The position numbers were made by a program, and so were the translations under genes. Under the pieces are notes generated by a model. It saw nothing but the letters and a program-made list of their open reading frames with translations. It did no database searches and was not told the origin of the DNA. From Sisyra terminalis (taxonomy: Eukaryota > Arthropoda > Insecta > Neuroptera > Sisyridae), in the NCBI GenBank assembly GCA_958496175.1, contig OY292279.1, forward strand, positions 2,294,001 through 2,358,000: a stretch of DNA of 64,000 bases, read 5' to 3'. Of the stretch, positions 22,033 through 34,384 are shown one piece after another. Positions within the stretch are counted from its first letter, which is position 1, and every line of letters begins with the position of its first letter.

Positions 22033-23701
22033 GGTTCGCAACAATGTCTAGAACGATGATATTATAATATTTTTCGATTTCGAAACAAAAAGTTTTTTCG
22101 TCAAAAAAAACCATGGGTTAACCATCGTTGATTTTCTCGAAAATCGTCAAATAGAAAAAAAATTTTTTAAGGGTACCAATCGAAAGTATAAGTCCATCTG
22201 TACGTGCTGTGCAAATTTTTCCCCAAACAAACCTCGTTTAAGGGATGAACAGGCAGTTTAAGGGATGAACACTTCCCACTAAGAGGGAGAGACGAATGTG
22301 GCTTCTTCAACAATTGCATATACCTTCGTTATATAAGGGATGATTTTCGAACCAAAGGCAGTTTCGGGTTCGCAACAATGTCTAGAACGATGATATAAAA
22401 ATATTTGTCGATTTCGAAACAAAAAGATTTTTCGTCAAAAAAAACCATGGGTTAACCATCGTTGATTTTCTCGAAAATCGTCAAATAGAAAAAAATTTTT
22501 TTAAGGGTGCCAATCGAAAGTATAAGTCCATCTGTACGTGCTGTGCAAATTTTTCCCCAAACAAACCACGTTTAAGGGATGAACAGGCAGTTTAAGGGAT
22601 GAACACTTCCCACTAAGAGGGAGAGACGAATGTGGCTTCTTCAACAATTGCATGTACCTTCGTTATATAAGGGATGATTTTCGAACCAAAGGCAGTTTCG
22701 GGTTCGCAACAATGTCAGAACGATGATATAATAATATTTTTCGATTTCGAAACAAAAAGTTTTTTCGTCAAAAAAAACCATGGGTTAACCATCGTTGATT
22801 TTCTCGAAAATCGTCAAATAGAAAAAAAATTTTTTAAGGGTGCCAATCGAAAGTATAAGTCCATCTGTACGTGCTGTGCAAGTTTTTCCCCAAACAAACC
22901 ACGTTTAAGGGATGAACAGGCAGTTTAAGGGATGAACACTTCCCACTAAGAGGGAGAGACGAATGTGGCTTCTTCAACAATCGCATGTACCTTCGTTATA
23001 TAAGGGATGATTTTCGAACCAAAGGCAGTTTCGGGTTCGCAACAATGTCTAGAACGATGATATTATAATATTTTTCGATTTCGAAACAAAAAGTTTTTTC
23101 GTCAAAAAAAACCATGGGTTAACCATCGTTGATTTTCTCGAAAATCGTCAAATAGAAAAAATTTTTTTTAAGGGTACCAATCGAAAGTATAAGTCCATCT
23201 GTACGTGCTGTGCAAATTTTTCCCCAAACAAACCTCGTTTAAGGGATGAACAGGCAGTTTAAGGGATGAACACTTCCCACTAAGAGGGAGAGACGAATGT
23301 GGCTTCTTCAACAATTGCATGTACCATCGTTATATAAGGGATGATTTTCGAACCAAAGGCAGTTTCGGGTTCGCAACAATGTCTAGAACGATGATATAAA
23401 AATATTTTTCGATTTCGAAACAAAAAGATTTTTCGTCAAAAAAAACCATGGGTTAACCATCGTCGATTTTCTCGAAAATCGTCAAATAAAAAAAAATTTT
23501 TTTAAGGGTGCCAATCGAAAGTATAAGTCCATCTGTACGTGCTGTGCAAATTTTTCCTCAAACAAACCACGTTTAAGGGATGAACAGGCAGTTTATGGGA
23601 TGAACACTTCCCACTAAGAGGGAGAGACGAATGTGGCTTCTTCAACAATTGCATGTACCTTCGTTATATAAGGGATGATTTTCGAACCAAAGGCAGTTTC
23701 G
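22033..23701. repeat. Five-unit block, copied at 27,374-29,042
   Basis: The second copy lies exactly 5,341 bp downstream. Shared rare markers in order are GGTACC/AACCTCG, GCATATACC, ATATTTGTCG, a 333-bp unit with GCAAGTTTTTCC, TACCATCG, and TTTATGGGATG. The one difference I noticed is the A/T split of the third unit (8/6 against 7/7). Flanking units on both sides differ, so the block has defined ends. Confidence 0.87.
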
Positions 23702-25369
23702 GGTTCGCAACAATGTCAGAACGATGATATAAAAATATTTTTCGATTTCGAAACAAAAAGTTTTTTTGTCAAAAAAAACCATGGGTTAACCATCGTTGAT
23801 TTTCTCGAAAATCGTCAAATAGAAAAAAATTTTTTTAAGGGTGCCAATCGAAAGTATAAGTCCATCTGTACGTGCTGTGCAAATTTTTCCCCAAACAAAC
23901 CACGTTTAAGGGATGAACAGGCAGTTTAAGGGATGAACACTTCCCACTAAGAGGGAGAGACGAATGTGGCTTCTTCAACAATTGCATGTACCTTCGTTAT
24001 ATAAGGGATGATTTTCGAACCAAAGGCAGTTTCGGGTTCGCAACAATGTCTAGAACGATGATATAAAAATATTTTTCGATTTCGAAACAAAAAGTTTTTT
24101 AGTCAAAAAAAACCATGGGTTAACCATCGTTGATTTTCTCGAAAATCGTCAAATAGAAAAAAATTTTTTTAAGGGTGCCAATCGAAAGTATAAGTCCATC
24201 TGTACGTGCTGTGCAAATTTTTCCCCAAACAAACCACGTTTAAGGGATGAACAGGCAGTTTAAGGGATGAACACTTCCCACTAAGAGGGAGAGACGAATG
24301 TGGCTTCTTCAACAATTGCATGTACCTTCGTTATATAAGGGATGATTTTCGAACCAAAGGCAGTTTCGGGTTCGCAACAATGTCTAGAACGATGATATAA
24401 AAATATTTTTCGATTTCGAAACAAAAAGTTTTTTCGTCAAAAAAAACCATGGGTTAACCATCGTTGATTTTCTCGAAAATCGTCAAATAGAAAAAAAATT
24501 TTTTAAGGGTACCAATCGAAAGTATAAGTCCATCTGTACGTGCTGTGCAAATTTTTCCCCAAACAAACCTCGTTTAAGGGATGAACAGGCAGTTTAAGGG
24601 ATGAACACTTCCCACTAAGAGATGGAGACGAATGTGGCTTCTTCAACAATTGCATATACCTTCGTTATATAAGGGATGATTTTCGAACCAAAGGCAGTTT
24701 CGGGTTCGCAACAATGTCTAGAACGATGATATAAAAATATTTTTCGATTTCGAAACAAAAAGTTTTTTAGTCAAAAAAAACCATGGGTTAACCATCGTTG
24801 ATTTTCTCGAAAATCGTCAAATAGAAAAAAAATTTTTTAAGGGTGCCAATCGAAAGTATAAGTCCATCTGTACGTGCTGTGCAAATTTTTCCCCAAACAA
24901 ACCACGTTTAAGGGATGAACAGGCAGTTTAAGGGATGAACACTTCCCACTAAGAGGGAGAGACGAATGTGGCTTCTTCAACAATTGCATGTACCTTCGTT
25001 ATATAAGGGATGATTTTCGAACCAAAGGCAGTTTCGGGTTCGCAACAATGTCAGAACGATGATATAAAAATATTTTTCGATTTCGAATCAAAAAGTTTTT
25101 TAGTCAAAAAAAACCATGGGTTAACCATCGTTGATTTTCTCGAAAATCATCAAATAGAAAAAAATTTTTTTAAGGGTGCCAATCGAAAGTATAAGTCCAT
25201 CTGTACGTGCTGTGCTAATTTTTCCCCAAACAAACCACGTCTAAGGGATGAACAGGCAGTTTAAGGGATGAACACTTCCCACTAAGAGGGAGAGACGAAT
25301 GTGGCTTCTTCAACAATTGCATGTACCTTCGTTATATAAGGGATGATTTTCGAACCAAAGGCAGTTTCG
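23702..25369. repeat. Mosaic of units from other blocks
   Basis: Five units: a 333-bp unit, an ordinary unit, a unit with GGTACC/AACCTCG and GAGATGG, a unit preceded by GCATATACC but of CAAATAG type, and a 333-bp unit with TCGAATCAAAAAG but ATCATCAAATAG and GTGCTAATTTTTCC. Several units join the left marker of one type to the right marker of another, as expected of recombination junctions. Confidence 0.75.
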
Positions 25370-26705
25370 GGTTCGCAACAATGTCTAGAACGATGATATA
25401 AAAATATTTTTCGATTTCGAAACAAAAAGTTTTTTAGTCAAAAAAAACCATGGGTTAACCATCGTTGATTTTCTCGAAAATCGTCTAATAATAAAAAAAA
25501 TTTTTAAGGGTGCCAATCGAAAGTATATGTCCATCTGTACGTGCTGTGCAAAGTTTTCCCCAAACAAACCACGTTTAAGGGATGAACAGGCAGTTTAAGG
25601 GATGAACACTTCCCACTAAGAGGGAGAGACGAATGTGGCTTCTTCAACAATTGCATGTACCTTCGTTATATAAGGGATGATTTTCGAACCAAAGGCACTT
25701 TCGGGTTCGCAACAATGTCTAGAACGATGATATAAAAATATTTTTCGATTTCGAAACAAAAAGTTTTTTAGTCAAAAAAAACCATGGGTTAACCATCGTT
25801 GATTTTCTCGAAAATCGTCAAATAGAAAAAAATTTTTTTAAGGGTGCCAATCGAAAGTATAAGTCCATCTGTACGTGCTGTGCAAATTTTTCCCCAAACA
25901 AACCACGTTTAAGGGATGAACAGGCAGTTTAAGGGATGAACACTTCCCACTAAGAGGGAGAGACGAATGTGGCTTCTTCAACAATTGCATGTACCTTCGT
26001 TATATAAGGGATGATTTTCGAACCAAAGGCAGTTTCGGGTTCGCAACAATGTCTAGAACGATGATATAAAAATATTTTTCGATTTCGAAACAAAAAGTTT
26101 TTTAGTCAAAAAAAACCATGGGTTAACCATCGTTGATTTTCTCGAAAATCGTCTAATAATAAAAAAAATTTTTAAGGGTGCCAATCGAAAGTATATGTCC
26201 ATCTGTACGTGCTGTGCAAAGTTTTCCCCAAACAAACCACGTTTAAGGGATGAACAGGCAGTTTAAGGGATGAACACTTCCCACTAAGAGGGAGAGACGA
26301 ATGTGGCTTCTTCAACAATTGCATGTACCTTCGTTATATAAGGGATGATTTTCGAACCAAAGGCACTTTCGGGTTCGCAACAATGTCTAGAACGATGATA
26401 TAAAAATATTTTTCGATTTCGAAACAAAAAGTTTTTTAGTCAAAAAAAACCATGGGTTAACCATCGTTGATTTTCTCGAAAATCGTCAAATAGAAAAAAA
26501 TTTTTTTAAGGGTGCCAATCGAAAGTATAAGTCCATCTGTACGTGCTGTGCAAATTTTTCCCCAAACAAACCACGTTTAAGGGATGAACAGGCAGTTTAA
26601 GGGATGAACACTTCCCACTAAGAGGGAGAGACGAATGTGGCTTCTTCAACAATTGCATGTACCTTCGTTATATAAGGGATGATTTTCGAACCAAAGGCAG
26701 TTTCG
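25370..26705. repeat. Dimer higher-order repeat (668 bp), two copies; third at 29,710
   Basis: 25,370-26,037 and 26,038-26,705 each pair a CTAATAAT unit carrying GTGCAAAGTTTTCC with a CAAATAG unit preceded by GGCACTTTCGGG. The same pair occurs at 29,710-30,377, 4,340 bp from the first. GGCACTTTCGGG is seen only at these three places. Confidence 0.88.
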
Positions 26706-27373
26706 GGTTCGCAACAATGTCTAGAACGATGATATAATAATATTTTTCGATTTCGAAACAAAAAGTTTTTTCGTCAAAAAAAACCATGGGTTAACCATCG
26801 TTGATTTTCTCGAAAATCATCAAATAGAAAAAAATTTTTTTAAGGGTGCCAATCGAAAGTATAAGTCCATCTGTACGTGCTGTGCTAATTTTTCCCCAAA
26901 CAAACCACGTTTAAGGGATGAACAGGCAGTTTAAGGGATGAACACTTCCCACTAAGAGGGAGAGACGAATGTGGCTTCCTCAACAATCGCATGTACCTTC
27001 GTTATATAAGGGATGATTTTCGAACCAAAGGCAGTTTCGGGTTCGCAACAATGTCTAGAACGATGATATGATAATATTTTTCGATTTCGAAACAAAAAGT
27101 TTTTTAGTCAAAAAAAACCATGGGTTAACCATCGTTGATTTTCTCGAAAATCGTCTAATAATAAAAAAATTTTTTAAGGGTGCCAATCGAAAGTATATGT
27201 CCATCTGTACGTGCTGGGCAAATTTTTCCCCAAACAAACCACGTTTAAGGGATGAACAGGCCGTTTAAGGGATGAACACTTCCCACTAAGAGGGAGAGAC
27301 GAATGTGGCTTCTTCAACAATCGCATGTACCTTCGTTATATAAGGGATGATTTTCGAACCAAAGGCAGTTTCG
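26706..27373. repeat. Two junction units
   Basis: The first combines GATATAATAAT with ATCATCAAATAG and GTGCTAATTTTTCC. The second is preceded by a private CTTCCTCAAC, has GATATGATAAT with a CTAATAAT tract, a private GTGCTGGGCAAA, and ends with AACAGGCCGTTT like the unit at 21,700. They lead directly into the copied block at 27,374. Confidence 0.7.
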
Positions 27374-29709
27374 GGTTCGCAACAATGTCTAGAACGATGA
27401 TATTATAATATTTTTCGATTTCGAAACAAAAAGTTTTTTCGTCAAAAAAAACCATGGGTTAACCATCGTTGATTTTCTCGAAAATCGTCAAATAGAAAAA
27501 AAATTTTTTAAGGGTACCAATCGAAAGTATAAGTCCATCTGTACGTGCTGTGCAAATTTTTCCCCAAACAAACCTCGTTTAAGGGATGAACAGGCAGTTT
27601 AAGGGATGAACACTTCCCACTAAGAGGGAGAGACGAATGTGGCTTCTTCAACAATTGCATATACCTTCGTTATATAAGGGATGATTTTCGAACCAAAGGC
27701 AGTTTCGGGTTCGCAACAATGTCTAGAACGATGATATAAAAATATTTGTCGATTTCGAAACAAAAAGATTTTTCGTCAAAAAAAACCATGGGTTAACCAT
27801 CGTTGATTTTCTCGAAAATCGTCAAATAGAAAAAAATTTTTTTAAGGGTGCCAATCGAAAGTATAAGTCCATCTGTACGTGCTGTGCAAATTTTTCCCCA
27901 AACAAACCACGTTTAAGGGATGAACAGGCAGTTTAAGGGATGAACACTTCCCACTAAGAGGGAGAGACGAATGTGGCTTCTTCAACAATTGCATGTACCT
28001 TCGTTATATAAGGGATGATTTTCGAACCAAAGGCAGTTTCGGGTTCGCAACAATGTCAGAACGATGATATAATAATATTTTTCGATTTCGAAACAAAAAG
28101 TTTTTTCGTCAAAAAAAACCATGGGTTAACCATCGTTGATTTTCTCGAAAATCGTCAAATAGAAAAAAATTTTTTTAAGGGTGCCAATCGAAAGTATAAG
28201 TCCATCTGTACGTGCTGTGCAAGTTTTTCCCCAAACAAACCACGTTTAAGGGATGAACAGGCAGTTTAAGGGATGAACACTTCCCACTAAGAGGGAGAGA
28301 CGAATGTGGCTTCTTCAACAATCGCATGTACCTTCGTTATATAAGGGATGATTTTCGAACCAAAGGCAGTTTCGGGTTCGCAACAATGTCTAGAACGATG
28401 ATATTATAATATTTTTCGATTTCGAAACAAAAAGTTTTTTCGTCAAAAAAAACCATGGGTTAACCATCGTTGATTTTCTCGAAAATCGTCAAATAGAAAA
28501 AATTTTTTTTAAGGGTACCAATCGAAAGTATAAGTCCATCTGTACGTGCTGTGCAAATTTTTCCCCAAACAAACCTCGTTTAAGGGATGAACAGGCAGTT
28601 TAAGGGATGAACACTTCCCACTAAGAGGGAGAGACGAATGTGGCTTCTTCAACAATTGCATGTACCATCGTTATATAAGGGATGATTTTCGAACCAAAGG
28701 CAGTTTCGGGTTCGCAACAATGTCTAGAACGATGATATAAAAATATTTTTCGATTTCGAAACAAAAAGATTTTTCGTCAAAAAAAACCATGGGTTAACCA
28801 TCGTCGATTTTCTCGAAAATCGTCAAATAAAAAAAAATTTTTTTAAGGGTGCCAATCGAAAGTATAAGTCCATCTGTACGTGCTGTGCAAATTTTTCCTC
28901 AAACAAACCACGTTTAAGGGATGAACAGGCAGTTTATGGGATGAACACTTCCCACTAAGAGGGAGAGACGAATGTGGCTTCTTCAACAATTGCATGTACC
29001 TTCGTTATATAAGGGATGATTTTCGAACCAAAGGCAGTTTCGGGTTCGCAACAATGTCTAGAACGATGATATAAAAATATTTTTCGATTTCGAAACAAAA
29101 AGTTTTTTAGTCAAAAAAAACCATGGGTTAACCATCGTTGATTTTCTCGAAAATCGTCAAATAGAAAAAAAATTTTTTAAGGGTGCCAATCGAAAGTATA
29201 AGTCCATCTGTACGTGCTGTGCAAATTTTTCCCCAAACAAACCACGTTTAAGGGATGAACAGGCAGTTTAAGGGATGAACACTTCCCACTAAGAGGGAGA
29301 GACGAATGTGGCTTCTTCAACAATTGCATGTACCTTCGTTATATAAGGGATGATTTTCGAACCAAAGGCAGTTTCGGGTTCGCAACAATGTCAGAACGAT
29401 GATATAAAAATATTTTTCGATTTCGAATCAAAAAGTTTTTTAGTCAAAAAAAACCATGGGTTAACCATCGTTGATTTTCTCGAAAATCATCTAATAATAA
29501 AAAATTTTTTTAAGTATGCCAATCGAAAGTATAAGTCCATCTGTACGTGCTGTGCAAATTTTTCCCCAAACAAACCACGTTTAAGGGATGAACAGGCAGT
29601 TTAAGGGATGAACACTTCCCACTAAGAGGGAGAGACGAATGTGGCTTCTTCAACAATTGCATGTACCTTCGTTATATAAGGGATGATTTTCGAACCAAAG
29701 GCAGTTTCG
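27374..29709. repeat. Composite block matching two earlier blocks
   Basis: The first five units (27,374-29,042) copy 22,033-23,701. The five units 28,042-29,709 match the a-b-c-d-e pentamer at 11,686-13,354 and 13,689-15,357. The three units 28,042-29,042 belong to both. The segment therefore reads as a join between a block now 5.3 kb away and one now 14.3 kb away, through their shared a-b-c units. Confidence 0.83.
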
Positions 29710-32700
29710 GGTTCGCAACAATGTCTAGAACGATGATATAAAAATATTTTTCGATTTCGAAACAAAAAGTTTTTTAGTCAAAAAAAACCATGGGTTAACC
29801 ATCGTTGATTTTCTCGAAAATCGTCTAATAATAAAAAAAATTTTTAAGGGTGCCAATCGAAAGTATATGTCCATCTGTACGTGCTGTGCAAAGTTTTCCC
29901 CAAACAAACCACGTTTAAGGGATGAACAGGCAGTTTAAGGGATGAACACTTCCCACTAAGAGGGAGAGACGAATGTGGCTTCTTCAACAATTGCATGTAC
30001 CTTCGTTATATAAGGGATGATTTTCGAACCAAAGGCACTTTCGGGTTCGCAACAATGTCTAGAACGATGATATAAAAATATTTTTCGATTTCGAAACAAA
30101 AAGTTTTTTAGTCAAAAAAAACCATGGGTTAACCATCGTTGATTTTCTCGAAAATCGTCAAATAGAAAAAAATTTTTTTAAGGGTGCCAATCGAAAGTAT
30201 AAGTCCATCTGTACGTGCTGTGCAAATTTTTCCCCAAACAAACCACGTTTAAGGGATGAACAGGCAGTTTAAGGGATGAACACTTCCCACTAAGAGGGAG
30301 AGACGAATGTGGCTTCTTCAACAATTGCATGTACCTTCGTTATATAAGGGATGATTTTCGAACCAAAGGCAGTTTCGGGTTCGCAACAATGTCTAGAACG
30401 ATGATATAAAAATATTTTTCGATTTCGAAACAAAAAGTTTTTTAGTCAAAAAAAACCATGGGTTAACCATCGTTGATTTTCTCGAAAATCGTCAAATAGA
30501 AAAAAATTTTTTTAAGGGTGCCAATCGAAAGTATAAGTCCATCTGTACGTGCTGTGCAAATTTTTCCCCAAACAAACCACGTTTAAGGGATGAACAGGCA
30601 GTTTAAGGGATGAACACTTCCCACTAAGAGGGAGAGACGAATGTGGCTTCTTCAACAATTGCATGTACCTTCGTTATATAAGGGATGATTTTCGAACCAA
30701 AGGCAGTTTCGGGTTCGCAACAATGTCTAGAACGATGATATAAAAATATTTTTCGATTTCGAAACAAAAAGTTTTTTCGTCAAAAAAAACCATGGGTTAA
30801 CCATCGTTGATTTTCTCGAAAATCGTCAAATAGAAAAAAAATTTTTTAAGGGTACCAATCGAAAGTATAAGTCCATCTGTACGTGCTGTGCAAATTTTTC
30901 CCCAAACAAACCTCGTTTAAGGGATGAACAGGCAGTTTAAGGGATGAACACTTCCCACTAAGAGATGGAGACGAATGTGGCTTCTTCAACAATTGCATAT
31001 ACCTTCGTTATATAAGGGATGATTTTCGAACCAAAGGCAGTTTCGGGTTCGCAACAATGTCTAGAACGATGATATAAAAATATTTTTCGATTTCGAAACA
31101 AAAAGTTTTTTAGTCAAAAAAAACCATGGGTTAACCATCGTTGATTTTCTCGAAAATCGTCTAATAATAAAAAAATTTTTTAAGGGTGCCAATCGAAAGT
31201 ATAAGTCCATCTGTACGTGCTGTGCAAATTTTTCCCCAAACAAACCTCGTTTAAGGGATGAACAGGCAGTTTAAGGGATGAACACTTCCCACTAAGAGGG
31301 AGAGACGAATGTGGCTTCTTCAACAATTGCATATACCTTCGTTATATAAGGGATGATTTTCGAACCAAAGGCAGTTTCGGGTTCGCAACAATGTCTAGAA
31401 CGATGATATAAAAATATTTTTCGATTTCGAAACAAAAAGTTTTTTAGTCAAAAAAAACCATGGGTTAACCATCGTTGATTTTCTCGAAAATCGTCTAATA
31501 ATAAAAAAATTTTTTAAGGGTGCCAATCGAAAGTATAAGTCCATCTGTACGTGCTGTGCAAATTTTTCCCCAAACAAACCACGTTTAAGGGATGAACAGG
31601 CAGTTTAAGGGATGAACACTTCCCACTAAGAGGGAGAGACGAATGTGGCTTCTTCAACAATCGCATGTACCTTCGTTATATAAGGGATGATTTTCGAACC
31701 AAAGGCAGTTTCGGGTTCGCAACAATGTCTAGAACGATGATATTATAATATTTTTCGATTTCGAAACAAAATGTTTTTTCGTCAAAAAAAACCATGGGTT
31801 AATCATCGTTGATTTTCTCGAAAATCGTCAAATAGAAAAAAAATTTTTTAAGGGTACCAATCGAAAGTATAAGTCCATCTGTACGTGCTGTGCAAATTTT
31901 TCCCCAAACAAACCACGTTTAAGGGATGAACAGGCAGTTTAAGGGATGAACACTTCCCACTAAGAGGGAGAGACGAATGTGGCTTCTTCAGCAATTGCAT
32001 GTACCTTCGTTATATAAGGGATGATTTTCGAACCAAAGGCAGTTTCGGGTTCGCAACAATGTCTAGAACGATGATATAAAAATATTTTTCGATTTCGAAA
32101 CAAAAAGATTTTTCGTCAAAAAAAACCATGGGTTAACCATCGTCGATTTTCTCGAAAATCGTCAAATAAAAAAAAATTTTTTTAAGGGTGCCAATCGAAA
32201 GTATAAGTCCATCTGTACGTGCTGTGCAAATTTTTCCCCAAACAAACCACGTTTCAGGGATGAACAGGCAGTTTAAGGGATGAACACTTCCCACTAAGAG
32301 GGAGAGACGAATGTGGCTTCTTCAACAATTGCATGTACCTTCGTTATATAAGGGATGATTTTCGAACCAAAGGCAGTTTCGGGTTCGCAACAATGTCAGA
32401 ACGATGATATAAAAATATTTTTCGATTTCGAAACAAAGAGATTTTTCGTCAAAAAAAACCATGGGTTAACCATCGTCGATTTTCTCGAAAATCGTCAAAT
32501 AAAAAAAAATTTTTTTAAGGGTGCCAATCGAAAGTATAAGTCCATCTGTACGTGCTGTGCAAATTTTTCCCCAAACAAACCACGTTTAAGGGATGAACAG
32601 GCAGTTTAAGGGATGAACACTTCCCACTAAGAGGGAGAGACGAATGTGGCTTCTTCAACAATCGCATGTACCTTCGTTATATAAGGGATGATTTTCGAAC

Positions 32701-33716
32701 CAAAGGCAGTTTCGGGTTCGCAACAATGTCTAGAACGATGATATTATAATATTTTTCGATTTCGAAACAAAATGTTTTTTCGTCAAAAAAAACCATGGGT
32801 TAACCATCGTTGATTTTCTCGAAAATCGTCAAATAGAAAAAAAATTTTTTAAGGGTGCCAATCGAAAGTATAAGTCCATCTGTACGTGCTGTGCAAATTT
32901 TTCCCCAAACAAACCACGTTTAAGGGATGAACAGGCAGTTTAAGGGATGAACACTTCCCACTAAGAGGGAGAGACGAATGTGGCTTCTTCAACAATTGCA
33001 TGTACCTTCGTTATATAAGGGATGATTTTCGAACCAAAGGCAGTTTCGGGTTCGCAACAATGTCTAGAACGATGATATAAAAATATTTTTCGATTTCGAA
33101 ACAAAAAGTTTTTTAGTCAAAAAAAACCATGGGTTAACCATCGTTGATTTTCTCGAAAATCGTCTAATAATAAAAAAATTTTTTAAGGGTGCCAATCGAA
33201 AGTATATGTCCATCTGTACGTGCTGTGCAAATTTTTCCCCAAACAAACCACGTTTAAGGGATGAACAGGCAGTTTAAGGGATGAACACTTCCCACTAAGA
33301 GGGAGAGACGAATGTGGCTTCTTCAACAATTGCATGTACCTTCGTTATATAAGGGATGATTTTCGAACCAAAGGCAGTTTCGGGTTCGCAACAATGTCTA
33401 GAACGATGATATTATAATATTTTTCGATTTCGAAACAAAAAGTTTTTTCGTCAAAAAAAACCATGGGTTAACCATCGTTGATTTTCTCGAAAATCGTCAA
33501 ATAGAAAAAAATTTTTTTAAGGGTGCCAATCGAAAGTATAAGTCCATCTGTACGTGCTGTGCAAATTTTTCCCCAAACAAACCACGTTTAAGGGATGAAC
33601 AGGCAGTTTAAGGGATGAACACTTCCCACTAAGAGGGAGAGACGAATGTGGCTTCTGCAACAATTGCATGTACCTTCGTTATATAAGGGATGATTTTCGA
33701 ACCAAAGGCAGTTCCG
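29710..33716. repeat. Copies of the 25.4-kb dimer and the 18.4-kb block, then mixed units
   Basis: 29,710-30,377 repeats the dimer seen at 25,370. 30,378-32,047 repeats 18,362-20,031, including GAGATGG at about 30,962. From 32,048 there are two AGATTTTTCG/GTCGAT units, the second being the last 333-bp GTCAGAACG unit (near 32,382) with a private ACAAAGAGATT. An AAAATGTTTTTTCG unit follows (from about 32,715), then ordinary units. No GTCAGAACG unit was seen after this point. Confidence 0.82.
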
Positions 33717-34384
33717 GGTTCGCAACAATGTCTAGAACGATGATAGAAAAATATTTTTCGATTTCGAAACAAAAAGTTTTTTAGTCAAAAAAAACCATGG
33801 GTTAACCATCGTTGATTTTCTCGAAAATCGTCTAATAATAAAAAATTTTTTTAAGGGTGCCAATCGAAAGTATATGTCCATCTGTACGTGCTGTGCAAAT
33901 TTTTCCCCAAACAAACCACGTTTAAGGGATGAACAGGCAGTTTAAGGGATGAACACTTCCCACTAAGAGGGAGAGACGAATGTGGCTTCTGCAACAATTG
34001 CATGTACCTTCGTTATATAAGGGATGATTTTCGAACCAAAGGCAGTTCCGGGTTCGCAACAATGTCTAGAACGATGATAGAAAAATATTTTTCGATTTCG
34101 AAACAAAAAGTTTTTTAGTCAAAAAAAACCATGGGTTAACCATCGTTGATTTTCTCGAAAATCGTCTAATAATAAAAAATTTTTTTAAGGGTGCCAATCG
34201 AAAGTATATGTCCATCTGTACGTGCTGTGCAAATTTTTCCCCAAACAAACCACGTTTAAGGGATGAACAGGCAGTTTAAGGGATGAACACTTCCCACTAA
34301 GAGGGAGAGACGAATGTGGCTTCTTCAACAATTGCATGTACCTTCGTTATATAAGGGATGATTTTCGAACCAAAGGCAGTTTCG
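33717..34384. repeat. Identical adjacent unit pair with GATAGAAAAAT
   Basis: Units at 33,717 and 34,051 are both preceded by GGCTTCTGCAAC and GGCAGTTCCGGG, have GATAGAAAAATA, and look identical base for base. GCTTCTGCAAC returns only at about 35,322 and 38,326, inside the 9-unit repeat that follows. Confidence 0.85.
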
